Shown here in pieces: positions 33,493-43,496 of a stretch of DNA of 64,000 bases. Both the position numbers and the translations under genes were made by a program. Where the stretch lies: the NCBI GenBank assembly GCA_011033025.1, contig WFMF01000460.1:62001-126000 (forward strand), written 5' to 3'. Each line of letters begins with the position of its first letter. The stretch's first letter is position 1. Source of the stretch: Beroe forskalii (taxonomy: Eukaryota; Ctenophora; Nuda; Beroida; Beroidae). The notes under the pieces are model-generated. The model saw only the letters and a program-made list of their open reading frames with translations. It had not been told where the DNA came from and did not search any database.

Positions 33493-35568
33493 TCACTTGA
33501 AAGTCCAGTCATTATGTCCCCTGATATCCGTTTCATCAGGAATGTGAATTGTTTGTTCATCCTCAATGCCGTCTGGGAAGGGCAGTTCCTCCATGACGGG
33601 GTAAACCCCCTTGTTATACGACTTCTCCAGCAGTTCCAACTTGCCCAGGACCGCGTCTATCTTAGAAATGACGCTGCCCATTGCGTCGTCGTTCCGATCC
33701 ACACGCCGACAGAGGATCTTAAACTCCTCGTAGGAGGGACCCTTGTGAGCAAGACGAGTCATGAACTCGCCAGTCGACTGAACATCCCACTGCGGGAACG
33801 ACGACAAGGTCTCTTGAGTCCGGAGATGCTGTCTCTGAGGCTTCTCAGAGTCTTCGAACATACTGTCGACACTCTCCTCGTCTTCACTCCGCAGAGCTTC
33901 GTCAGTGTGGACAGGGAGTTCGGGCAGCGTTATCTTAGCAACCTCGCTTACCTCCTCTTCTTCTTCCTCCTCATCATCCTTCTTACCACAGACCCTGAAC
34001 ATATTCTTAAATCCTTTCTTGATATAGTCACCGAACTCCATAGCTGTACCAGGTTCAGCATTCAGCTCACCCTTGACTTCGGAGTAGGTGTCATTGATGA
34101 TAGCCAGGAACATATTCAGCAAAATAAAGAATACACAGAAGATGTATGTTATGAAAAAGACAGGTCCGAGTAGAGTGCTGGCTTGCTCGAGGGCTAAAAA
34201 GTCGAAGTCTCCCAAGATAATTCTAAAGAGAGTGTATGTACTATCGTGAAATGTAGCAAAATCTCTCAGAATCGTCCCAAAGAGTAGCAAGCCAAGTTGC
34301 GAAAATGCAAAAAATATTATGAAAAACATTACGGCAAAGCTGAGGATGTCCCTTGAACACCGTGATAGCGTGGTTGAAAAGTGCCTCATAGTCTTGTTGA
34401 ACGAAATGTACTTGAATATCTTTATCCATGAAAAGAAGAGGCATATAGCAGCAAGATCATTGTAGATACTCTCGTAGTAACCAATGGTTTCAAAACTGGT
34501 GAATGTATCAGTCTTTGTTTCAGCATCGCTGATAAGACCGTTGATTGTTACACTGCGGTACAAACTAATAGCAGCCCCAGCAATTATTTGGATCAATATT
34601 ATATTATCAAGTACACTCCAGTATTGAGTGAAGTATTTCATCTTGAAGAGACATATCTCCATGACTTCCTCAACTATGTAGTATATAACAAAAAGGATCA
34701 GAGCAATTTCAAAGCCAAACAAGACATTGTCCCTGCTGTTCACATAACGTAGCAACTTCTGAACGAGGATTTCGTGAGATGTAACTATCCCGCCGGTTGG
34801 AAGGAACTCTGCAACCAACTTAACGATACAAAACATGTTTATATTGGCGTTATACACAGTGAAATCAATGAAAATCGCCCTTGTTGACCGGTCAATCCAT
34901 CCATTGTGCTTCAAATCATGGATGATGTAGTTGGATATGTCCTTATTAGTTGACAGAAGTTGCTCGTAGCCTCCCCTGCTGTAACTAGCCAACTGCCCAC
35001 TGTAAACCCGTGTTTGCAGTATGTTCTGGTAGTACTTGCTTCCCTTACTTTCCTCGGCGTAGTGGCTGACAAAGTCCAGTGTCTCCTTGTCCTCCTCCCC
35101 TGCTGTGTAGTCACTGTAACAGTTAAACAGGGCGTTGCTGAACACTGACGGGATATCACAGGAAGCGTTGTTTATCCTTAGCTGTCGGAGTCTAGGAAGA
35201 GATAATAGCTTGTTTTCGTTGTAAATGAAGATGTCTTCCTCCCCTATTTTGTTATCATGGATTCCGCTGACAAGGGTGAGCTCAAGGTATTCCCAGAAAG
35301 TATCCCAACTTTGTACGTCTGTCCACGGAGTGTCTATGTCAGAACCGTCTATGAAGAGATTCTCAATGGACTTGGTGTAATAAAACTGATAGGGCGTCAC
35401 AGTGCCATAGATTACCACTGAGAGAGTACAAAGAAACAGTACATAAACCAGCAGTTCTTTAAGTTGAACTCTAAATGCCTTTTCTTGATCTGACATCTTC
35501 TTTTTAGATCGAAACATGCGGGTGCAGCAGTTTCCACTGCCCTTTGCACTGTCTTCGTCATCCTCCAT
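33493..35568 (-). CDS. PKD2: Polycystin-2 (TRPP channel), single uninterrupted exon
   Basis: A cation channel of cilia and ER membranes that partners PKD1-type proteins. The ATG at 35568 (MEDDEDS) is preferred; an in-frame ATG at 35601 would add 11 residues. Numbering from the longer form: S1 about 50-68; the polycystin/TOP extracellular domain about 75-285, with NASC148 and NC161 matching the family's disulfide pair; S2 294-314; S3 327-348; S4 380-400; S5 418-442; pore helix and filter ILGDFDF 462-468; S6 478-502 with FFILLNMFLAIINDTYSEVK; acidic run about 542-550; coiled coil 623-660 (YEEFKILCRRVDR, SKIDAVLGKLELLEK). The S6 and coiled-coil sequences are very close to vertebrate PKD2. The region between S6 and coiled coil shows no EF-hand loop of the DxDxDG type, which vertebrate PKD2 has. 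No intron interrupts the gene, unlike the many-exon vertebrate gene. Confidence 0.93.
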   Translation of the reverse strand: MEDDEDSAKGSGNCCTRMFRSKKKMSDQEKAFRVQLKELLVYVLFLCTLSVVIYGTVTPYQFYYTKSIENLFIDGSDIDTPWTDVQSWDTFWEYLELTLVSGIHDNKIGEEDIFIYNENKLLSLPRLRQLRINNASCDIPSVFSNALFNCYSDYTAGEEDKETLDFVSHYAEESKGSKYYQNILQTRVYSGQLASYSRGGYEQLLSTNKDISNYIIHDLKHNGWIDRSTRAIFIDFTVYNANINMFCIVKLVAEFLPTGGIVTSHEILVQKLLRYVNSRDNVLFGFEIALILFVIYYIVEEVMEICLFKMKYFTQYWSVLDNIILIQIIAGAAISLYRSVTINGLISDAETKTDTFTSFETIGYYESIYNDLAAICLFFSWIKIFKYISFNKTMRHFSTTLSRCSRDILSFAVMFFIIFFAFSQLGLLLFGTILRDFATFHDSTYTLFRIILGDFDFLALEQASTLLGPVFFITYIFCVFFILLNMFLAIINDTYSEVKGELNAEPGTAMEFGDYIKKGFKNMFRVCGKKDDEEEEEEEVSEVAKITLPELPVHTDEALRSEDEESVDSMFEDSEKPQRQHLRTQETLSSFPQWDVQSTGEFMTRLAHKGPSYEEFKILCRRVDRNDDAMGSVISKIDAVLGKLELLEKSYNKGVYPVMEELPFPDGIEDEQTIHIPDETDIRGHNDWTFK

Positions 35569-35869
35569 GATAGTTCTTATGCTACAGAAGAGAATAGTCA
35601 ATGGTAATTCATTTGGGATTGAGGAATTGTACAGAATCGTAAAAGTAAATACTCTTGTAATGCTAATCAGTGTTGCAGGGTATTGTATATAACCTATTAG
35701 TTAAAATTGAGTTGTGGTGGTTGACATTATGGTACTAAATAATCATGCCAAATACAATATGCTATAATGTCATAGCACTACAAAACAACAGAAAAAACAG
35801 CAATATCATGTAACCGAGCTTCCAATTTTCCCTGAAAAGCTTAAAAACTAATAAAAATATTCATCACAA
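35569..35869. other. 5' flank of the PKD2-like gene
   Basis: AT-rich, no clear TATA box or repeat. Promoter elements cannot be assigned from sequence alone. Confidence 0.3.
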
Positions 35870-36364
35870 GGGAGCTGTCACATATTACGTCATCAGCTGA
35901 AGGCGGAGGGGGTTTTCAAATGATGAGAGGAGAGAGAGGGCTTAAGGCCCAGCTGACATCAGCAAAATATTATAATTCTCACATCAACTCCATTCTGAGG
36001 AATGACGTGTTTTACCGGCCCCAACGACTAAGTCGTGTTTTAATAGGCAATATCTTAGTTATTTTCTTACTAGGTTCAAGATATTCTGCAATCTGCATAA
36101 AACACATGATCAGTTGATCAAACGAAGTTGATCATCGACCAATTCCTTTCAATCGACCGATGTGTTATACTTAGTACAATACATGCCCTTTTTATTTGTT
36201 CAATACCCACACTGTTTCTATTCCAAAATTACCAAAGAAAAGAAAAGTGAAGGGGTTTGTTAAATACTGACGTCAGCATGGGGCAGGGGTCAGCCAATGA
36301 TTGGTGTTGACTGATGCTGACAGGAGGGGGTTCAAAATGACAAAAAAGTGATGACATAATATGG
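35870..36364. mobile_element. Diverged MITE related to the 47-49 kb element
   Basis: The left end GGGAGCTGTCACATATTACG followed by TCATCA, and the right end AAAAAAGTGATGACATAATAT, match both ends of the element at 47092-49539. So do the inner words GACGTCAGCATGGGG, CAGCCAATGA and GGAGGGGGTT. It is about 495 bp, with no coding frame; the target duplication is not clear. Confidence 0.6.
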
Positions 36365-37369
36365 AATATTTACAAATACAAGTCTAGTAATAACCAACTA
36401 AAAGGATAATCAAATCAAAATAAGCTCAATGAATATTGAATAGATCAATGAATGAAATGATAAGAGCGCGGGTCTATAGAGCAGCAGCACAGCAATAAGC
36501 TAAATAAGAAATAACCGAAAGAAACTTTTAACTAGTGCTTTACTTAGCTTGATATAACATGTTATGGTCACGTGAGCACAAGAAAAAAGCCACTCATGTT
36601 ATTTTATAAAAGCAAACATGTGAATATCACGAGTCAAATCTTACATGCACATCAGTTTTTCTCAAAATTATCTCTGTTACTGATGGATAGCTGAGTACGT
36701 CAACTTGATCACATGGTACATGATGTTATGATAGAAATGCCAAGCAGAGGGTCTAAATTATAATGCAGAGAATAATGAAAATATTACAAATGTTAATAAT
36801 GGCTCCTAGTCGATCTAGATGGGTCTGACGCTTAGTATCCCATGAGCAGCCCAAATTCTCAAATCAGGCCTTGATATAAAGCATAGAACTTATCCTATAG
36901 CGGTATCTCCAATAGCCAAGCTAGTTGTTTGAGCTACAATCATCATAGGTATACATTAATATCTGTTGTATAGCAAAGTTGTTTCAACGATGGCTTCTGT
37001 GTCTTTGAGTATGGTATCAAAGTTATCTTAATCAAACTGTGATTCATTAAGGTGATGAAAAAGTAATACTCTCAGTCTTGGCCATTTTCTTTCAATGAAT
37101 CATTAGACTGTATTAGGACTTAAATTAGATTGCCAATGAAGCAATTCTCAGTTTTACAAAAATAAATATTTTGTACCTCTTCTAAAACATTTGGCATTCA
37201 GTTAAATTCCAAGCTTCAAAATGGTCATAATAATAATAATAATAATAATGTTTTGGCAGCTTAGCCAACTCTTACATAAAAACTCTAAATCTACCCCAAT
37301 TCCAAATCATACTGTAGATTGTTATTCAGTTTGGTGATTTACAAACAAATCAGTGGACCTCGCATACTT
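36365..37369. other. Intergenic stretch, no gene seen
   Basis: A short ATAATAATAATAATAATAAT microsatellite lies at about 37229-37249. Nothing else supported. Confidence 0.4.
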
Positions 37370-37620
37370 CTATTTAGAGTCTGAGTTCGAACTGACCAAT
37401 GCAGTACGACGACGTCGTCCAAATGAACCATTGCTAACAACCTCACCCTTACGAATGACCCATTTAATAGATGGTTCGTTTTTGATCTTTTCCTTCAATT
37501 TTTCTACGAGTTCTGCTCTTGCTTTTTGTTCAGCAAATGTCCGATCCAATTTTTCTTAGCTTTGATAAGTTCCACTTTTAAAGGATCTTTTTTAAAGAAT
37601 CTTTCCAGTAACTTTTTATA
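37370..37620 (-). pseudogene. LINE ORF1-like C-terminal fragment
   Basis: The minus strand reads LDRTFAEQKARAELVEKLKE, then KIKNEPSIKWVIRKGEVV and an Arg-rich tail ending in a stop. This pattern (basic helix, then a short WVIR.GE strand near the C terminus) is seen at the end of many LINE ORF1 proteins. A one-base frame shift separates this part from a plausible upstream segment (RFFKKDPLKVELIKAKK). No reverse transcriptase lies nearby. It could instead be a relic of an unrelated basic protein. Confidence 0.35.
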
Positions 37621-38079
37621 GTAATGTTACACACACTGTCATTCATTGTCACTAATTAGCATCTTCACCACCAAAGATCATTATCTCCCTCATTTGGGGT
37701 ACCTCTCAATTCCTAAGAAAGATACTTCCAAACTAACCTTGTAGTGTTCTTTGATATTCATATCATGATTCATAACCCACCTTGGGCACCACTAAGGGCT
37801 TTGAAAATAATATATTATACATCATAACATTATTAGCACTTTCCCTTGAACCACATCCTGAAGTATTGGGGAAATAGATTAATCTAAGAAGTCTTTGAAA
37901 ACTTATTATTTTAATGCTGCTTTCTCTGGAATAGAATGACAGCAGAGAAAGATTTGGTTTACTTATAGCTCAGCAAATAACTTTTACTTTGAACTTTTTA
38001 GCTAGTTTTGTTTTTAGTCACGCTTAAATGGCTTTAATAGTTTCCTCTTAGACATCTTTTTGACAATTTATAAGCATGA

Positions 38080-38372
38080 AAGAAATGTTCTAATTTATTC
38101 ATTTATCATGTATTCATGTATCATATAATTGGCAGAGGACCATTGTCAAGCTTCAAGTAGAACTGTTATCAGTGATGAGAATGAACAGCTGGATAGCATC
38201 AAGAATATTGTTCAGATGTCAGTAAGGAGCACAGTCAAGACTGAAGGAGGAGTTCAAATCCTACAGTGCTGTGGTTCAGCGAAGAACTAAGGAGAACCCT
38301 GGCTGGGAGGCTACACTGAAGAAAGTGGTTCAGGATGCAGTTCAAGGGACACAGCTAGTTATGTTATGATGT
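38080..38372 (+). other. Coding-like sequence at the flank of a transposon, unassigned
   Basis: A plus frame reads SDENEQLDSIKNIVQMSVRS and on for about 50 codons before a stop. Beyond the transposon, at 40212-40300, the text GTGATGAGGATGTTGC and GGAACTGCAGTCAAGGAG resembles words here (GTGATGAGAATGAAC, GCAGTTCAAGGGAC). This may be a decayed gene or a repeated unit. No family recognised. Confidence 0.25.
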
Positions 38373-40203
38373 CCCAGTGGAATAATTTTAAAAAGTGGCT
38401 GGGAATCTGTAAATAAGAGTAAAAAGTGGCTTTTTTCAGCTTGGGGTAAAGACCGGCTGGTTTTGACATGTTTTCACTAACATGACCGAAATTTTAAAAA
38501 ATAAGTTCGATTGCTAGCTAGAGAAACAATAAAAACGTGCAACAATGTTTTTCATTGAATATGGTAATTATTTTAAAATGTTTATGATGGCTATTTAGAT
38601 AGTTTTCACTAAAAAAGTTTGACCAAAGTCAAACACAAGGAAATATCACGGCTGGTTTAGGAATGCGGTGGCTGGTTTGGGAATGCGGTGGCTGGTTTAG
38701 GAATATGATGGCTGGTTTGGGAATGCGGTGGGAATGCAGCTGCTGGATTCGGATTAGGCACCGGGAAAGGTCGATTATGGTATTTAGCTCTATGAATTTT
38801 ATGATTTTGAGTTCACCAATCTCAGAATGTGTCCAGAAAGGCTCATTTCGTTCGAATTTAAGCTTTTTTCGATTTCTTTTTTGGTAATTTGACTGGGAAT
38901 TTAATTCCTAAATTCCCCATATTATTCCACTGCAGTGTAATTACTTTTCGAATTTTTGAGCAATATTAATCATGTAATATCACCGTACCCAGCAGTTGAA
39001 TTACTGTCAAGTGTGTAATTACTATACCTCAACTGTTGAATTACTATTCAAGTGTTGAATTACTATTCCCAACTGTTGAATTACTACTGTTGAATTACTA
39101 CAAATTTTCTGAAACGGTCATTCGCACGGTTCTAACCTAGTTGCTATCTCTGTGCGGATGTAAATAGGAGAATAATAAGCTCCCATTTGTTATCGCACTT
39201 TTCATATAAAAACGATTCGATATAATTTATTCTTAACCGTATATATATATATACTGTTAAACAAGATAAAATGGCGATAAGGAGCACAATATGTTCGGTA
39301 CGATATATGCTAAGTTATATTCTTAATGGTACATTCGGTAGCACAAGATAAAGTAAATTAGGAGCACAATGTATAAAATACGATATATCTAAAAGATATA
39401 ATAGGGCAACACAAGATTAAAGATAAAATAAATAAATGGAACACTTTGGTATATACCTAAATGGCGCCACCCAGACGTGCTTGATAACTCCATCCTTGTT
39501 TCAATGTTTATTTATCTAGTGTTAGAGATATAACGCAGACTTGTGGCGCCGTATGTATGGTGTATTGCTCCGTTTTATCAATTTCATTTTCATTATTTCT
39601 GTGCGCCGTCATTTCTATCTGTCAGTGTCCGTTTCTTAATTTAGATCGGGATGAAGATAATGATTATGGCGCAAAACTGATTGTTCAACCGAGGAGTGAA
39701 TACATACATTTTGATACATTCTAAAGATTGTAGCTCTAGAGTCAGTTGTTAATGGTTGTGGTGTGAATTGTTTTGTTTTCGATTGAGTACGTATCTTTAA
39801 TGATTCATGTTTTTATGGCAATGAAAGATCATGCCAAAATCTTTGTGAAGTACATGATATACATACACTACGTTATACACTAACAGTATGCATCAATGCT
39901 GGATGCTGGTTCTATTATTTGGACTTTTGGATACATTCGCTGAATTGACCCCGAAACGATGATGATTTATCACTGGCAAATTTGTCCAAAATTTTTGTCT
40001 GTTTCAATTATGAGATAGTGTACCTATTCTTCATTAAGCATTGAGTTCGAATACAAACACGCACGTTCGTTCATATTAAATTACTCCAATAAATGCACTC
40101 GCAAGCTCGTGCATTTATTGCATGAATTCCACTCGCAAGCTCGTGGAATTAATGTGGTAATTACACACCCAAGTGTGTATTTACCGTATATTATTCCACT
40201 GGG
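38373..40203. mobile_element. 1.83-kb DNA transposon copy with 8-bp TSD
   Basis: Inverted ends CCCAGTGGAATAAT and ATTATTCCACTGGG lie inside the perfect direct repeat TATGATGT (38365-38372 and 40204-40211). Subterminal sequence is rich in GTTGAATTACTA and GTGTAATTAC words, and an internal ATTATTCCACTGCAG at about 38922 looks like another end, so the element may be composite. A TATATATATATATA run lies at about 39240. No transposase. An 8-bp duplication with CAGTGG-type ends fits hAT best, but that is inference. Confidence 0.75.
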
Positions 40204-40874
40204 TATGATGTTCTTATAAGTATATTAGAAGAGACCAGTGATGAGGATGTTGCTACAGGGCACAGTGGAAGGAACTGCAGTCAAGGAGCCAGGAGATCAC
40301 TTTTCATCACGCATCGGAAAATTTTTTCCCTCCCCATTGGCCTTTTTGTGTATACAAAAAGGCAAATGAGAGGGTTGACAGAGATCGTGGTCAGAGAGGG
40401 TGAGAAATAGGATATGTGTATATCAGGTCCAGTTTTGCAATACAACTACTGTAATTTCTGGAAAGTGCCTGGATTGCTCCTTTATAATATCAGTCGCGAA
40501 AATGTCCCTCCGTCCGTCCCCTTTTCACAAAATGTTCAAAATCACAAATTTCCTAATTCATGAAGCTTTCCGTTGTCAAAAATTTTAATCTCATACGTTG
40601 ACCAGGCCCATCCATGCCACATTCCCAGTCACTAAAGTTTTCATATCGACCAAATCTAATGTCCTGGAAATTGATTTTTATTTCGACTATTTCAAACACA
40701 AAAAGCACGATTTTTTTCGCCAAAAAAGATATTGACAGAGTAAATGTGAAGAAGGCTTGCCAAATTTGACTATTCTTTGAGAAATGATGTGGAAAATTGA
40801 ATCAATATCACAAGAAAAAACTGAAATTTTACACGTATTGTTACACATAATTAACATGTCATTTCACAATTTTG

Positions 40875-40950
40875 TAGCGCAATCGGTTAGCGCGTCAGAC
40901 TTTGTAGTACTGGTACCTACACTAGAGGTCACGGGTTCAAGCCCCACTAT
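40875..40950 (+). other. tRNA-like sequence, probably a SINE head or pseudo-tRNA
   Basis: A box TAGCGCAATCGGTTAGCG and B box GGGTTCAAGCCCC are good, at about the spacing of a tRNA with a long variable arm. The acceptor arms (TTTTG at left, TATAGTC at right) do not pair and the anticodon stem is poor. Treated as a tRNA relic or SINE start. Confidence 0.45.
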
Positions 40951-41325
40951 AGTCAAATTTCAAATTTTTATTTTCTTAGCTTATCTTCAGTTTTCTGATA
41001 GCAAAAAATAATCCTACAGCTCAATCAGTTCATCAGAAAGGTTTTAAATCAGGTCACAGAAAATTTTCAGTAATAAGTTTAATTCAGCAGTTAGATTTCG
41101 AAATACACGATGGCACAATACTCAAATAAGCATGTTGCCCAGGTCGTTAAGACTAGAATTTCCAAAATGTTGAGTTACAAGACATCAAGCATGGCGGGGG
41201 AGGGAAATTAAGTGCCTGCATACGGGAACAATGGACAAACAAGAATTTTATCGGCAGGCACAATTCTTGTTAGTGTTCCCTAAAGCACATTAAAGTGATG
41301 CATTTACTACCTATGACGTCATTAA

Positions 41326-42027
41326 GGGGGCCGGGGGGTCTGAGGTCGATTTTCGGTTTTTTGTTGTTCCTGATAGAGCTGAACGCCAGCTACCAGTAGG
41401 TTTTTACCGCATCAAAAAATATTGTTCCTAGCCAAAGTTATGAAATTTTCAAATCGCAAATTCGCCTGTGATTACTGTGCGCGAGCAAACTTTCGACGCG
41501 ATTTGCCAAAAATCAACTTTAAAATCTATCTCCTCCTACAGTTTTTGAGGAAAACCCTTGAAACTTGGTAGTTATGTTCTAGGGCATAAAATAAAACTTT
41601 TGATCGGTCAGATTTTTGATTTAGGCCTCAGAAGTGAAAATATGGGCTTTTGAAATTTGAAAATCGTCATTTTTGACCATTTTTGGACAGGAGCCAACTT
41701 TGAAAATTCATATTTTCACTTTTGAGGCCTAAATCAAAATCTGACCGATCAAAAGTTTTGTTTTATGCCCTAGAACATAACTACCAAGTTTCAAGGGTTT
41801 TCCTCAAAAACTGTAGGAGGAGATAGATTTTAAAGTTGATTTTTGGCAAATCGTATCGAAAGTTTGCACGTGCACTGTAATCACAGGCGAAATCGCGATT
41901 TGAAAAATTCATAACTTTGGCTAGGAACAATATTTTTTGATGCGGTAAAAACCTACTGGTAGCTAGCGTTCAGCTCTATCAGGAACAACAAAAAACGGGA
42001 AATCGACCTCAGACCCCCCCGGCCCCC
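41326..42027. mobile_element. 702-bp foldback element at a TTAA target
   Basis: Two near-perfect inverted arms of about 330 bp meet around 41640-41710. The ends are GGGGGCCGGGGGGTCTGAGG at left and its complement, with one extra C, at right. TTAA flanks both sides (41322-41325 and 42028-42031). A TTAA duplication is typical of piggyBac and Kolobok movers. The arms contain CCGCATCAAAAAATATTGTT, a word also seen in weaker form in the Helitron-like elements. There is no coding frame. Confidence 0.8.
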
Positions 42028-42187
42028 TTAATGGAAGAGAACCTGCCCACTACTATGTATTTGTTTTAGACGTGGCTTGTTGAGTGTTTAGATGTGGCTT
42101 GTTCAGTGTTTGGTATGCTAATGCTATAAGTTTCTCAGTGAGAGTAAACAGGACTTGGTGGTCCTCATGATCACTTTGTCTATAATA

Positions 42188-42435
42188 GGAATTAAGAGGT
42201 ATTTCAAATAAGAAGTATCTTAAGATTGTTTGCAAGCCCTCTAGGGGACTGCAAGTACATTCACAGGTCACAACACACCAATAAACCTGAATGTCAGACA
42301 GTTTATTATACGTATAATACACTGTCTGACATTCAGGTTTATTGGTGTGTTGTGACCTGTGAATGTACTTGCAGTCCCCTAGAGGGCTTGCAAACAATCT
42401 TAAGATACTTCTTATTTGAAATACCTCTTAATTCC
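42188..42435. repeat. 248-bp near-perfect palindrome without spacer
   Basis: The centre lies between 42311 and 42312 (TTATAC|GTATAA). Both 124-bp arms match with a single mismatch at 42303/42320. The arms carry GCAAGCCCTCTAGGGGACTG and CCTGAATGTCAGACAG. Identical peptides can be read on both strands from the arms, which is a trivial result of the symmetry. Confidence 0.95.
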
Positions 42436-42599
42436 TTCTTACCTCTTAATTACTTCTTACATAACCTTCTAGAGTTCTTTGTCCATTTTATAAGAGAAAA
42501 ATAGAGATAGTCTATGCAAAAATTATTTACAAAGGTTTTAGTGTTGGAATGTGTTCTAATGGGTCCCATGAAGGTCTCCAAAGAGTGTTAAGGTTCTAC

Positions 42600-43265
42600 C
42601 CCTTGAGGAAATTTCAGGAGGGCCACGCCCTTTTTTGACCGTGGGAAATTTTGGTGAAAAATCGAAAATCCAAGTTTACATTCAAATAAGTCATGTGGGT
42701 ACTCTAAACCTATGTTTTCTGGGACGGGGAATCGATTCCAAGCACAATCTAAGCGCTATCGATCTTTCTTGACCCATTTTCGACCACGCCCATTTTTTGT
42801 GTATGGAATTTTTGAGGCCAAAATGCCATTTCTCAATGATTCTCAATATATGGCTTGTGGGTACTCTAAACCTATGTTTTCTGGGACAGGGAATCGATTC
42901 CAAACATTATCTAAGCGCTATCGAACTTTCTTGACCCATTTCTGACCACGCCCACTTTTTGCATACATGAAGTTCTTGAGGCTGAAATGTCATTTCTCGA
43001 TGATTCACAATATGATATGCCATGTGGGTACTCCAAACCTATGTTTTCTGGGACGGGGAATCGATTCCAAGCATTATCTAAGCGCTATTGACATTTCTTG
43101 GCCCATTTCTTACCACGCCCACTTTATGTGTACATGGAATTCTTGAGGCCAAAATGTCATAATTTTTCGATAATTTACAATATATGGCTTGTGGGTACTC
43201 TAATCCTATATTTTTTGGGATGGAGAATCGATCCTTCATACATACATTCTCTTAGTTGGGTCAAA
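42600..43265. repeat. Four-copy tandem array, about 165-bp unit
   Basis: GTGGGTACTC recurs at 42695, 42857, 43024 and 43191. Units share CCTATGTTTTCTGGGACGGG, GAATCGATTCCAAGC, ATCTAAGCGCTATCGA and TTCTTGACCCATTT followed by CCACGCCCA. Substitutions between units are scattered, so the array is not recent. No frame is maintained. Confidence 0.92.
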
Positions 43266-43389
43266 CTGTACTGACCTGCAAAATTTCATGAGTTAACTAG
43301 TAAGTTTATTAGGACGACCCCCCCGGCCAGACACTGATCAAAAATTCAGAAAATTTAACTTATAACAATGCGGTAAATTGAGCGATCCG

Positions 43390-43462
43390 TCTAGGCCAGT
43401 ATCACGCCAGTACGGCGCCAGTAGCACGCCAGTTTTGTGCCAGTATCACGCCAGTATCAGGT
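43390..43462. repeat. Short CACGCCAGTAT repeat
   Basis: About six imperfect units of GCCAGTATCAC, immediately left of the last ANKMY2 exon found. Confidence 0.8.
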
Positions 43463-43496
43463 ATATAATTTGCATCGTTTAACACAGAATGTGTAC

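Noticed and set aside
33514-34173. 219-codon plus-strand frame opposite PKD2
   Set aside because: Antisense shadow of the channel gene, with no independent support.
40875-40950. Functional tRNA gene
   Set aside because: Promoter boxes are good, but the acceptor and anticodon stems do not pair.
42053-42504. Overlapping open frames encoding the same peptide on opposite strands
   Set aside because: A direct consequence of the 248-bp palindrome.
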